Below, piece after piece: positions 55,402 through 64,000 of a stretch of DNA of 64,000 nt (its first letter is position 1; each line of letters starts with the position of its first letter). Position numbers and translations under genes: made by a program. The notes under the pieces were generated by a model that searched no databases, was not told the origin of the DNA, and saw only the letters and a list, made by a program, of their open reading frames with translations. This DNA is from Madurella fahalii. Taxonomy: Eukaryota > Ascomycota > Sordariomycetes > Sordariales. The stretch covers positions 4,675,001 through 4,739,000 of the forward strand of contig CM056875.1 of the NCBI GenBank assembly GCA_029876055.1. Direction: 5' to 3'.

Positions 55402-56476
55402 CTATCTACCCATGTTCATTGCCTGCGTCAGCGCTAACCTCTTACTGAAAGGGCTGAGGCTTCTCTCCCGCGGCGGAGATGGTTGACGCGTTGGTAGAGG
55501 GGGGTTTCTTCCCCATTGTCGACCGCCGTCGTCCCTATCGCGGTAACGCCCGGGCCCGCGTCTGTCTCCCCTGCCGTCCCGTGCTACTGGAGATCTGGAT
55601 CTGGATCTAGATCTCGACCTGGAGTGTGTCCGTCTTGCGTACGAATCACGACCATAGGCCCTTCCGGGGGAAGCCCCACGGCGTCTGCGCCCGTACTCCC
55701 GGTCAAAGCTGTGCTCGCGTGGAGGGGACGGAGACCGCCGAGGGGAAAGAGATCGCCGAGGGGAAAGAGACTGCCGTGGTGAACCAGACCGCCTTGGTGA
55801 AGGTGAGCGTGGAGGCCGCGAGCGTCTCCCTGAAAAACCCCGCTCTGGGCTCTCTGACGGCCCCCTGGAGTAACGATCTCCCGAATCAAACGAGCGTCGA
55901 TGGCCATGGGGGCTACCGGGCGAGGGGCTTGGAGAGTATTGCTGTCTCTCTTTGCGTGGAGGACTGGGGCTCCGTTTTGGCGTCGGAGAGCGAGACCTGG
56001 TGGAAATACTGGACACCGAGTCATAAGAGGGCGATCTACGCCGCCGAGGCTCCGGTGAGTCCCTCAGAGCTGCGTCTTCTTCCTTCTCGTGCTCTCGCCT
56101 CTTTGCCCTCTCAGCCTCCCTCTTAGACAGTTCCTCATCAGCCACCCCCTTTCTGTGTGGTAAGGGGTTAGCAGGGGTTCAAGGTTGTGGCTGAGCTTTA
56201 CAACTCACTTCTTTTGCAGAATATCCGGCACCTCATTTGAGAGTTTAGGGAGAAGCTTGGGGTTGGACAACTGCTGGGTTCGAGAAGGCCTGGGAATATA
56301 AGGCCGTTCCTGAGGTGCCGCTTTGCATTCATACGAGTAGTGACGTTCTGCGGTTGTTAGTGTGTGGTGTGTGGTAGAACAGAAATGATGCACATATCTC
56401 GTTTGAGACACTTTTGGCATTGGACGTTTGACGGCGTTGTCTTGGACGGCCCGCTCCGTCCGCGATAGGGATACAT
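55402..56476 (-). CDS. Zinc-knuckle, RS-rich nuclear RNA-binding protein
   Basis: Proposed exons 56476-56398, 56344-56209 and 56152-55402 give 321 residues. Exon 1 (M-Y-P-Y-R-G-R-S-G) ends at C-Q-K-C-L-K-R and exon 2 continues H-Y-S-Y-E-C-K, so the zinc knuckle is split by intron 1. Next comes E-R-P-Y-I-P-R-P-S-R-T-Q-Q-L, as in the ZCCHC10-type zf-CCHC_3 family. From about residue 95 it is charged, and from ~110 to 310 it is a long Arg/Ser/Pro domain with many R-S-R-S and S-P-R-R repeats. This is an SR-like protein, probably in nuclear speckles and mRNA processing; the partner is unknown. Intron 2 (56208-56153) is canonical GTGAGT...CACAG. Intron 1 has no GT donor: the only junction giving an exact CX2CX4HX4C knuckle starts AT and ends AC. 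Confidence 0.82.
56345..56397 (-). other. Candidate AT-AC intron
   Basis: 53 nt on the minus strand beginning ATATGTGC and ending GCAGAAC, with CACTAAC as branch site. The donor matches the usual fungal GTATGT except for the first base. Joining CGAG to GTCAC gives K-R-G-H. Using the nearby CAG instead (intron ending at 56348) also keeps frame but gives K-R-E-R-H, one residue too long for the zinc knuckle. Confidence 0.6.
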
Positions 56477-58122
56477 CGTGTGTCCAGCAGCTCGTGCTCT
56501 GCGGCTGAGGTAGGAAAGACAAATACGCCGCTTTGAGAGATTAGGCCACGCCTGCTATGAGCCTATTTTAGGGCGACCCGATAGGCTGCGATGCAACTTG
56601 TGGCCAAACGTGAAGGTAGGACAACAGGCACTGAGTTTGTTGGGTTGTGCGCGGTTGCGTTCGTTGTACTAAATACGGTGAAAGTCAAGTGCCACGAGGG
56701 CAGTGATAAGAAATGCGGTCGCAGAACCGATGCCACCTTACGTAGCGACAAAAATGCCTGATATAAGAAATGAATATGAGGCGACTCGCAGAAACCTAAG
56801 AATGTGATGCGATGAAGGATGATGAAGGTGTAAGAAGCTCGGCTTTGGTATTGTTACAGTAATCCATACGAGTTGACGCGAACGAGAATCGGTCACCGCC
56901 TTCTTTATCGCAGATGGCAGAATTGTGGTGCTGCAGTGCACAGACATTCAGCTTTCTCCGAGAACTCTGGGCCTCCATTGTCTCTCTATTCCCGAGTACC
57001 CCGAAAGAGGCTTGCTGTACATCCGCGCGTTGAGGATCATGGTTCCTTATTGGCACCCACAGGACACCCGTAACTGGGAGTCCGTGAATTTATATATGTA
57101 TATATGCTTTGAGCTGTATCTATCACGGGTCTGGTAGAGGTAGATACGCAGATAGTGAGCGTATGCGCTGCCTGAAAGCGCACGTTGCCTATCACAATAC
57201 CCTGTTGGGGTTGCTTACAAACGTGTGTGAGGATATGAGGTTGTGTGTACTTGGCCGACCCCATCTGTAGCGGCCCAAGGTGTCGCCAAAACGTCCTCAA
57301 AATCATGCGGTTCCCTAGAACCTGTTTTCCACCCAGTAGTTATCCAATCTGGTCAATGCCTGCTCAAATGGCCTGCATGGTCTTGCTTACCTGACCGTGA
57401 ACAACCGCGTAACACTCGGGCACTTGCATTGCCGACAATTGGGCATAACTGTCTTGCTTTTTTGGTTCTGCTCGTGATGGGAACTTCTTTTTCTCCGTTT
57501 CGGCACTGTCCATACCCTCCTGTCTCAGGGGTCCCGGGGGTGAGGGGCCAAGGGCTAAAAAAAAAAAATTGGGTACTACTCTCTCTGCCGGTCCGCCTCA
57601 GGCTTCCTTTTCAGAGCGAAAGAGGGAGGTACCTGCACCGCAGAAAGCCTCCTCACTAGAATTCCTGTGCAACCACATCCGATCTTCAGATTCACACACC
57701 CCCCCACGGCCCAGAGATCTGCCTTCTTCAACCGCCCAATTTTCGGCGGCTCCTTTCCAGACACTGCACAGACGTTTGGAAGAGCGACGCTCAGACGACA
57801 GCGGCCAGCGGATTTGCGATAATCGTGCACCACGCCGAGCATCGCGCACTTGGGAATCGACAAACCGCACCAGTCTGCATCACAAACCCCCAACAATGAT
57901 TACCGGCGCCCTTCCTTCGCTCTGGACAGCTCTGCTCCGTTTCGTTTCTTGATTTCTTTTTCGGATCCGCGTCTTGAATCTTGTGCGGCCTCAGATTGCA
58001 TCGTCGTCCCCTCCCCGCCCTGCCCATTCTCTGGACCGACCCCGTCCTTCGCTTTCGATTTCGCCGGTTTCGCAAACCCCGTGCGACGCCTAGTTCGCTT
58101 GATCACATCCTCAACCGCAATC
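56477..58122. promoter_or_regulatory. Divergent promoter region, 1.65 kb
   Basis: Between the zinc-knuckle gene (-) and the R3H-SUZ gene (+). The final ~200 nt before ATG 58123 are C/T-rich and look like a long leader. Frames such as 57850-58305 overlap the first R3H exon in the wrong phase and are not coding. Confidence 0.5.
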
Positions 58123-60836
58123 ATGGCGGCAGTTCCGACCATGGCGAACGACATCAGAAAATTGTCGTTTGCGAGGGTATGTGATCGCCTTGCAGCGCCT
58201 CGTGCCCCTGCTTGGTATCTGTCTGTTCGGGCTTCCGATGCTAACCATGCTCTATATCCAGGTCGCGGCTGCATCGGCGCCCAAGGGCCCCAAGCTCGCC
58301 TCTAGCATCGCTAGGACTGGCGACCCAGCGTCTGCTAGGGATGGACAGGAAGCGATCGTTCCGGCCCCTACCGCCGCCCCAGCCGCCGTCCCTGCCGTAA
58401 TCCCCACAAGCGTCGTGCCCGCGGCTCCGACACTTCAAGGGGGTTCTTCTCTAACTGCGCAGAAGACGGCCAGCAACGGCCACGGCCAACCTGCTGAGGC
58501 CAAGATTGTCGCGGGCCTAAAAGACCTGAAGCTGGAGACACAGGCACCACCCAATCTCGTCATCAGTGGGACCCTACCGGACATGGCTGAAAGGTCGAAC
58601 AAGGCCAGCAACAGCCAGACGCCTTCGGACGACACCTCTCAGCGAGCCGACTCCAACTCTGAGCTAGGGACCAAACCCCCCAGCCTTGACGGGAAGAGCA
58701 TTACCTCCGGGACTACGTTCGCCCTGGACGAGAAGGAGTCGTTACGCCCCGATGACAGCGCCAGCGTCAAGGCTGCGGCCGAGGACGACGACGCATTCTC
58801 GATTCGTGGTTCGTACATTGCTGGTTCGCGCATGGGTTCCGATGTCGCGGCCCGCATCCACCGTATCCAGATCGGTGATATGCCACCGCGAACCCTTGCT
58901 ACCCATCACGGTTTGACCGGGAACAAGAGCCAGGGGGTTGTCACCCCACAGAGCGGCATCTCGGACAAGCAGACAGCAGCGGAAGCAAAGATATCGTTGG
59001 TTAGCGGGGCGGCGGCGCCTGACGCCTTGGCGCCCAGCGGTTTCTACAGTCAAAATCCAGACGAGAAGCTGCTGGAGGCGATGCAGTCTCCGAAAGACCG
59101 CATATTCCTGCTGAGGCTTGAGCAACAGCTCATCGAGTTCGTTCAGGATTCCAAGTATGCTACCGAGCTGTCTCTTTTTACTTGACGTTTGTTGACATAA
59201 AACCACACAGGGAGCCCTATATGGACCTTCCTCCTAGCAACTCGTTCTGCAGGATGTTGACGCATAGGCTTGCGGACTATTATCATATGACACACTCATT
59301 TGAGGCTGCAGCGGGAGCAGTGCGCATTTTCAGGACTCCCTTCTGCAGGATTCCCCCCTCCTTATCCAGTATCGCAGCAAGCACTTCGAACAGCAGCTCG
59401 CCGGCCCCAGTTGTTCTGCCGCGAAAGATCATGCGACGGGGAGAGGACGGAGAGTTCGCGGTCGCGAGCGCGACTCCGTCTAAGCCAACCTCGGAAGTGG
59501 GCAGCGACTCCAAGGAGAAAGCGGCCCCTGCCAAGGAAAAGTATGCTTTTTTCCGAACCCTTCCGACCATGACAACTCCAGACTAACCCGCGTTGCACAG
59601 ACTCACAAGAGAAGAGCGCGAAGAGGCATACAATCGAGCTCGACAGCGAATATTTGGAAGTGTTGAGAAGGCAGATAACGCCAACCAAGGTGAGTTTAGC
59701 GCAATGGCTCTCAATATTTCCATGCTAATGGTGGAACACAGACAGTGAGGATGGTAATGGTGTCTCCCGCGCCAGCTCGGTATCGGCCAAGGAAAAGCCC
59801 AATGGCGGCAAAAGGAAAACCAACAAGCAACGCCGAGATGATTCGGAAAGTTTCGAATCACGGTCTCAGTACGTCGCATGGTGCGGTCCTCAGCAACCGA
59901 CATGGGCACCGGCCGCGCCGCAGTATTACCCCGTCAATGCGGCGCCTTTCAACGGGCAGTTCCAGCAGCCCTACCCAAACACACCACAGCCCATATACGC
60001 TACAGCCCAGCCGTATCCGCCGCAGATGATACCCAGCAACGGGTTCACGCCTCAGTATCCCGGGATAGCAGCTGTGAGTCCACACTTCGCCGTCCCCCCC
60101 CCCCCCCCAAAATAGCGATCTAACCCGGTAGTAGTACCCGGCACCACCTGTGCCGCAGACTGTACCGCCGCCGCCGCCGCAGCAAGCGTACCGAGCTCCA
60201 AATCCTTCCGTAGGCGGGCCGTATACCGCGCCCGTGCCAAGCCTCCCTCAACAAGCATGGCCGCAGCAAGCTTACGGCCAGAACGCTTACCCCCCGCGGG
60301 CCAGCGCGACACCAGCCGGGATCCCCTATGCTTACGGGCAGCTACCGGCAAATGCCAACCCGAACGATCCCAAGAGTCAGCACCCTATTCCGGGCAGTTA
60401 TAACCGCCAGACGTTCAACCCGAAAACGCAATCGTTTGTTCCGACCAATGGGATCCCTATGCAGCAGCCGCCACCGCCTCCTGGTCCGTATGGAGGATCG
60501 AGCCCTCGGCATGGCAGCCCACAGTTCCACTCGCCTCACATGAGCTATAGCGGGTACCAGCAGCCGATCCCGCCGGCGGGTTTCGCGCCCGCTCCGGGAC
60601 CGTACGGTATGACCAGACAGGGCTCGAATAATTCGATGGCGCCGTACCACGCTGTGCAGCAGCAACCACCTCACGGCCCTCCGCCTCACGGGCCACAGCA
60701 TATGCCTCCGACTGGTCCGATGCATATGCCACCCAAGCCTGCGCCTGCCGGGCCGGCGGGACCAGCAGGGCAGTCGTTCAGTCATCTACCAAATTACGGC
60801 AATCCTGCCACATTGCCGCAGAAACCTTCTACATAG
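58123..60836 (+). CDS. R3H and SUZ domain RNA-binding protein
   Basis: Six exons, 58123-58176, 58262-59154, 59211-59540, 59601-59689, 59742-60073 and 60135-60836, give 799 residues with all phases consistent. The first ~290 residues are Ala/Ser/Pro-rich and disordered. L-L-R-L-E-Q-Q-L-I-E-F-V leads into an R3H domain (about 300-370) with C-R-M-L-T-H-R-L-A-D-Y-Y-H-M-T-H. Exons 3-5 encode the SUZ motif (about 425-455: L-T-R-E-E-R-E-E-A-Y-N-R-A-R-Q-R-I-F-G), both single-strand RNA-binding modules. The rest is a Pro/Gln/Tyr-rich tail like those of the R3HDM1/2-encore group and of granule proteins. It should be a cytoplasmic mRNA-binding regulator. The final acceptor is at the second TAG of GTAGTAG, since the first would leave a stop in frame. 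Confidence 0.9.
60094..60108 (+). repeat. C15 homopolymer in intron
   Basis: Fifteen consecutive C inside the last intron of the R3H-SUZ gene, 26 nt before its acceptor. Confidence 0.88.
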
Positions 60837-61630
60837 GGTTTTGAGCATCACGCGGTGTCAAAGGGTCAAATGGATATCGGTTCATGAGGCGCAAACAGGT
60901 CAAGGGCATGCATCGGGGCGTTTTGGGAGTAGTAAGGGCGGTTGCTGTTGTTCGTCGCTGTTGGAGAAATTGATGGTGGGCCTACGGGCTCTGCGCTGCT
61001 CGTCTTTCCGGGGGCAATAAATGAAAAAGGGGAGGGCGGCTTATTGTGCCTGACTTGGTGTCGGCGAACGGAGTCGACTACACACACACATATACACGCA
61101 CCAAAGATTAATGCGATATAGTTCCGATTACGACACCCCAATCATGTTTATAGATGTGCAGAATAGAAACTAAAGAGGACTGGACTCATTTCACCCCTGA
61201 ATCATTTTTTTTTCTTCCCTGTCGTTACAAGAGCTCTTCAATTCCTTTTTCTTTATTGAATTGGGCGTCTCCTACATCATACCGGACGGACTGCTGAGTG
61301 GGCTAGAGGGTGCGAATCTACCTTCTAGACACGGTCCACAATGTCGTTCCCAAGGCCGTATTGCGCTCTTAGCATAGAACATCAAAATGCTGCCCCTCCT
61401 TCATACTTGCCTGCCAACCCGGCCGGCCAATCCAAGTGAAACATCTCTTTTCGTTTCTGCTCCCAACGACCCTTCTTCTATGCATAGAAATAAAACCCTC
61501 GAGCTGAAACATGTAAAGAAGACTGCGCCGAGACGGATAAGATGGGGTTGGGATAATTGTTTGGGTGACGGAACAGTTATTCTTCTTTCGTCACTCTTTT
61601 TTTTTTTTTTCCCTCACTTTTTCTGCTCCT
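60837..61630. other. Convergent spacer, 0.8 kb
   Basis: 3' flanks of the R3H-SUZ gene (+) and eIF3f (-). It contains short CA, T and AT-rich stretches (61081-61100, 61205-61213, 61598-61611) and no gene. Confidence 0.5.
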
Positions 61631-62874
61631 CTACTCGCCGTTTTCTCTTGGCTCCCTAGGTTCCCTCTGCTGACCGCCGCCCCGTCCACCGCCCCGGCCA
61701 CCCCGCTTGCCGCCTCGCCCGCCGCCGGGCCGACCACCCTCCTGCTTGCCGCCGTCCTCACCGCCGCCGTCCTTGCCCTTGTCGCCGCCCTCCTTGTCAC
61801 CGCCCACGAGCGGGGCCGTGGCGAGCCGCTGGGCGAGGTCGATCTGGGTGCGGATCGTGTTGGCCAGGTACGAGACCATGAGGACGTCCTGGATGTGGTT
61901 GTTGAAGTCGTGTTCGATCTGCGTGTTGGACACCTTGGGCGCAAGCGAGAGCGCATTCATGAGGTACTGCCCCAGCGCGTGGCTGCCGTCGCGCTCCTCG
62001 TCGAGCACCTCGCCGACGAAGCCCGAGACGCGCTCGAGCAGGTCCGAGACGCTCTCGAGCGCCTGCGCGAGGTTCTCAATGTCGCTGACGACGGGGGCGG
62101 AGCGGGTCTCGGTCTCGGCCGCCGCCGTGACGGCGCCCAGCGCGGCGCGCTCGGCGTCGCTGAAGAGGAGCTTGTGCGGGACCTCGATGAAGAGGCAGGA
62201 CTCGGCGGCGCGGTCGGGGGACACGGCGACGGGAGCCGAGATGTATGTCTTGGTCTCGATCGAGGCGCCGGGCTCTGTCGAGATGGTCAGGTGCACGGCC
62301 GGGTGCGGGAAGGTGCCTGTTTCGGGGGAGGCGAAGAAGTTCTGGATGAGGGCGGAGAAGCTGTTGAGCTCGTGCGAGGTCGTGTACCACCCGAGCAGTG
62401 TCTCGCGCGGCGAGGCCTTGAGCGTCAGGGCGAGCATGTTCTTCTGATACTCGACGTCGACCTCGACCTGATCCTCGTTCTCAGTGTGCGGGATGGCAAA
62501 GGTGCTCCGCACCTCAACCTCACTGCCATCTTCGCTGCGTGTGCCGACGAGGGCGCCGATCACCCTCGTTGACTGTGTGTCGCGGATATCTCGGCGGACG
62601 GCATGGTCGATGACAGAGAAAACAGCCTACGAAAGGAGGGGTATTGTTAATATCTTCTTCCTTTTTTTCTCCCAATGAGCGTACGCATGCAGCAAAAAGT
62701 CTTTCTTATGAGGCCTGGCGACGTTGGCGTCGCATTGGGGTGCGAGGGGTTGGTGGGCGGGCATACTTGAGGCTGGACGTTGACGGTAAGCGGGGCATTG
62801 CCGGCGCCGAAACCCAGGAGAGTGGGCGCAAGCGGCCGAGCAAGGTGGACGAACTGATCCTGTTCGACAGCCAT
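61631..62874 (-). CDS. eIF3f: Translation initiation factor 3 subunit F (eIF3f), MPN domain
   Basis: Exon 1 62874-62767 and exon 2 62626-61631, around a 140-nt intron (GTATGC...TCGTAG), give 367 residues. Exon 1 encodes the first MPN strand (F-V-H-L-A-R-P-L-A...L-T-V-N-V-Q-P). Exon 2 continues A-V-F-S-V-I-D-H-A-V-R-R...R-V-I-G-A-L-V-G-T, G-W-Y-T-T-S-H-E-L-N and P-V-H-L-type strands, an MPN fold without the JAMM metal ligands. This fits the non-catalytic MPN subunit eIF3f rather than a deubiquitinase. A helical region (about 190-290) forms the contact with eIF3h/m. The last ~45 residues are Gly/Arg/Lys-rich with several RGG units. eIF3f scaffolds the 43S preinitiation complex. Length is usual for filamentous fungi. 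Divergent to UTP25. Confidence 0.93.
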
Positions 62875-63327
62875 GTTGGTTGAATATCTGGTCTGCTATG
62901 CGGGCGTGGTGTATTCCCCCAAGTCACAAAAAATTGGCGGCGGCTAATGGGGAGGCAACTAGGGAGGTGAGCGGGTCGCGCGGGTCGGGGAGAGTCGTCA
63001 CAAGCAAACCGGACCCGTCCTTTTCTTTCAGACTTCGTCCCGAAGTTGGACCTCGAATTTTGGTTTTGCAGCGAGATGCGGGACTGGGTTGTGCGCGCTA
63101 AGATAAGCCCGCCGATAAGAAAGTGGCGTGCAAGGCTGCAAACAGCGTTTGGGTCATGATTGAGGATGACCGGGGTCCTGAGTGGCTTGCCAGACGGCAA
63201 GGCTGACGATTCGAATTCATGAACTTTTTTTTTATTCTAGAGCGGGTGATTGACTTTTCGTCCTGTAACCATTCCAAGGCCGAACCTGCTTCCAAATTAA
63301 GATAGTATATCTCTAAACGCTGGTACC
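62875..63327. promoter_or_regulatory. Divergent promoter between eIF3f and UTP25
   Basis: A 453-nt gap between start codons of a translation factor and a ribosome-biogenesis factor. A T9 run near 63227 precedes the UTP25 leader. No defined operator recognised. Confidence 0.6.
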
Positions 63328-64000
63328 ATGGCGCCTGGCGGCCGTGCAGGGTTCCGTGGTGGTTCGAGGGGAAGAGGGGGAGGGAGAGGGGGAGGGAGAG
63401 GACGAGGGAAGGCCGTGGCTCGGCAACCACGCAGTGCTCGATTTGATAACGCACGGTTGGCTTCAAAAGAGGAGTATGCAGTCAATTTGCATCATTTTCT
63501 TCCCGAGCATACCGCTGACATTCACAGCGAAACTGAGAGCGAGGCGGAGGATGTCTCAGATGAATCCGATCTCGTAGACGTTGATTCGGAGGACAATGAC
63601 GAGGAGACCAAGCCAGCTGCCCAACCGTATTTGAGTCTCATGCGCAGTCTCACTGAGAGCGCTCCTCACAAGGCGAAGCGGCGGAAACTCGACCACAACC
63701 CCGCCGCGGATTCTGAGCCATCTAAGCAGAAGGCGCCAACGGAGCCCGTTGAAGATGAGAAACGGGGCCCAGACGAGGACGAGGACCGGGATGTCGACCT
63801 GGTCGAAGAGCCCGAAGAGGATCCGGCAGATGCCCCCCCAGAGGACTTGTTTGACGAGGATGACGACCTGGATAGTTCCGACCCATTCGAAGTGCACTTT
63901 GCCGACCCTAAGGAGGACGTGCTGCAGCCGAGATTAAAGTCCATCCAGGAGGGAAGATGGGATATGGAACGTATCGCAGCCAAGTCTACGAGGATTTATC
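63328..64000 (+). CDS. UTP25: UTP25-like U3 snoRNP/SSU processome factor, 3' part outside window
   Basis: The open frame runs from ATG 63328 to the right edge (224 complete codons), so the protein is cut. The start is M-A-P-G-G-R-A-G-F-R with a Gly/Arg-rich N-terminus (residues 4-30), then an acidic disordered stretch (E-T-E-S-E-A-E-D-V-S-D-E-S, D-V-D-S-E-D-N-D-E-E). A conserved-looking block follows: P-Y-L-S-L-M-R-S-L, a K-R-R-K-L basic patch, and D-P-F-E-V-H-F-A-D at residue ~190, which marks entry to the UTP25/Def domain. UTP25 is needed for early cleavages of the 18S rRNA precursor in the nucleolus. The helicase-like core expected in the family would lie beyond the window. Confidence 0.85.
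   Translation, partial: MAPGGRAGFRGGSRGRGGGRGGGRGRGKAVARQPRSARFDNARLASKEEYAVNLHHFLPEHTADIHSETESEAEDVSDESDLVDVDSEDNDEETKPAAQPYLSLMRSLTESAPHKAKRRKLDHNPAADSEPSKQKAPTEPVEDEKRGPDEDEDRDVDLVEEPEEDPADAPPEDLFDEDDDLDSSDPFEVHFADPKEDVLQPRLKSIQEGRWDMERIAAKSTRIY

Overview
The window is nuclear DNA from a filamentous ascomycete, most likely a Sordariomycete (Sordariales/Chaetomiaceae-like, which is inference). The evidence is GC-rich coding sequence, short introns of about 50-200 nt with GTATGT/GTAAGT-type donors, CTAAC-like branch sites and YAG acceptors, and typical fungal families: Flc/TRP-like channel, DUF3433, GPI-anchored GH16, Kre9/Knh1-like wall protein, cwf18, MGR3-like TPR and UTP25. I see no bacterial, viral or intact transposon genes. 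Sixteen protein genes are well supported, one (49143-50899) is real but has an unresolved internal junction, and one small spliced gene (48458-48828) is speculative.

Layout. 0-18.5 kb is a membrane and wall region: an Flc-type channel running off the left edge (-), a DUF3433 multispanning protein (-), an atypical Ras-like GTPase (+), the mitochondrial protease OMA1 (-), a GPI-anchored GH16 enzyme with a one-base frameshift (-), and a small secreted/membrane Kre9-like protein (-). 18.5-49 kb is gene-poor. It holds a bZIP factor (-), an MGR3-like i-AAA adaptor (-) divergent from a MAPR/cytochrome b5-like protein (+), a small Cys/His-rich protein (-) and two related C2H2 zinc-finger regulators (+). 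These are separated by 1-5 kb spacers rich in microsatellites and homopurine, poly-T, poly-G, GA, CT and CA tracts.

49-64 kb is denser and mostly housekeeping: a disordered unknown protein (+), a mitochondrial PPR protein (-), splicing factor cwf18 (+), a zinc-knuckle/RS-rich protein (-), an R3H-SUZ RNA-binding protein (+), eIF3f (-) and the 5' part of UTP25 (+). Many of these act in RNA metabolism and translation: mitochondrial RNA (PPR), spliceosome (cwf18, RS/zinc knuckle), mRNA binding (R3H-SUZ), translation initiation (eIF3f) and ribosome biogenesis (UTP25). Several pairs are divergent with short shared promoters.

The most striking observation is a candidate AT-AC intron in the zinc-knuckle/RS gene. 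Only this junction rebuilds an exact CX2CX4HX4C knuckle. Other points worth attention are the GTPase lacking the DxxG glycine and a CAAX box, the frameshifted GH16 gene, two related zinc-finger genes 5 kb apart, and a 54-nt frame-preserving intron. All exon boundaries were worked out by hand from splice signals, frame and family conservation; no alignment or transcript data were available.
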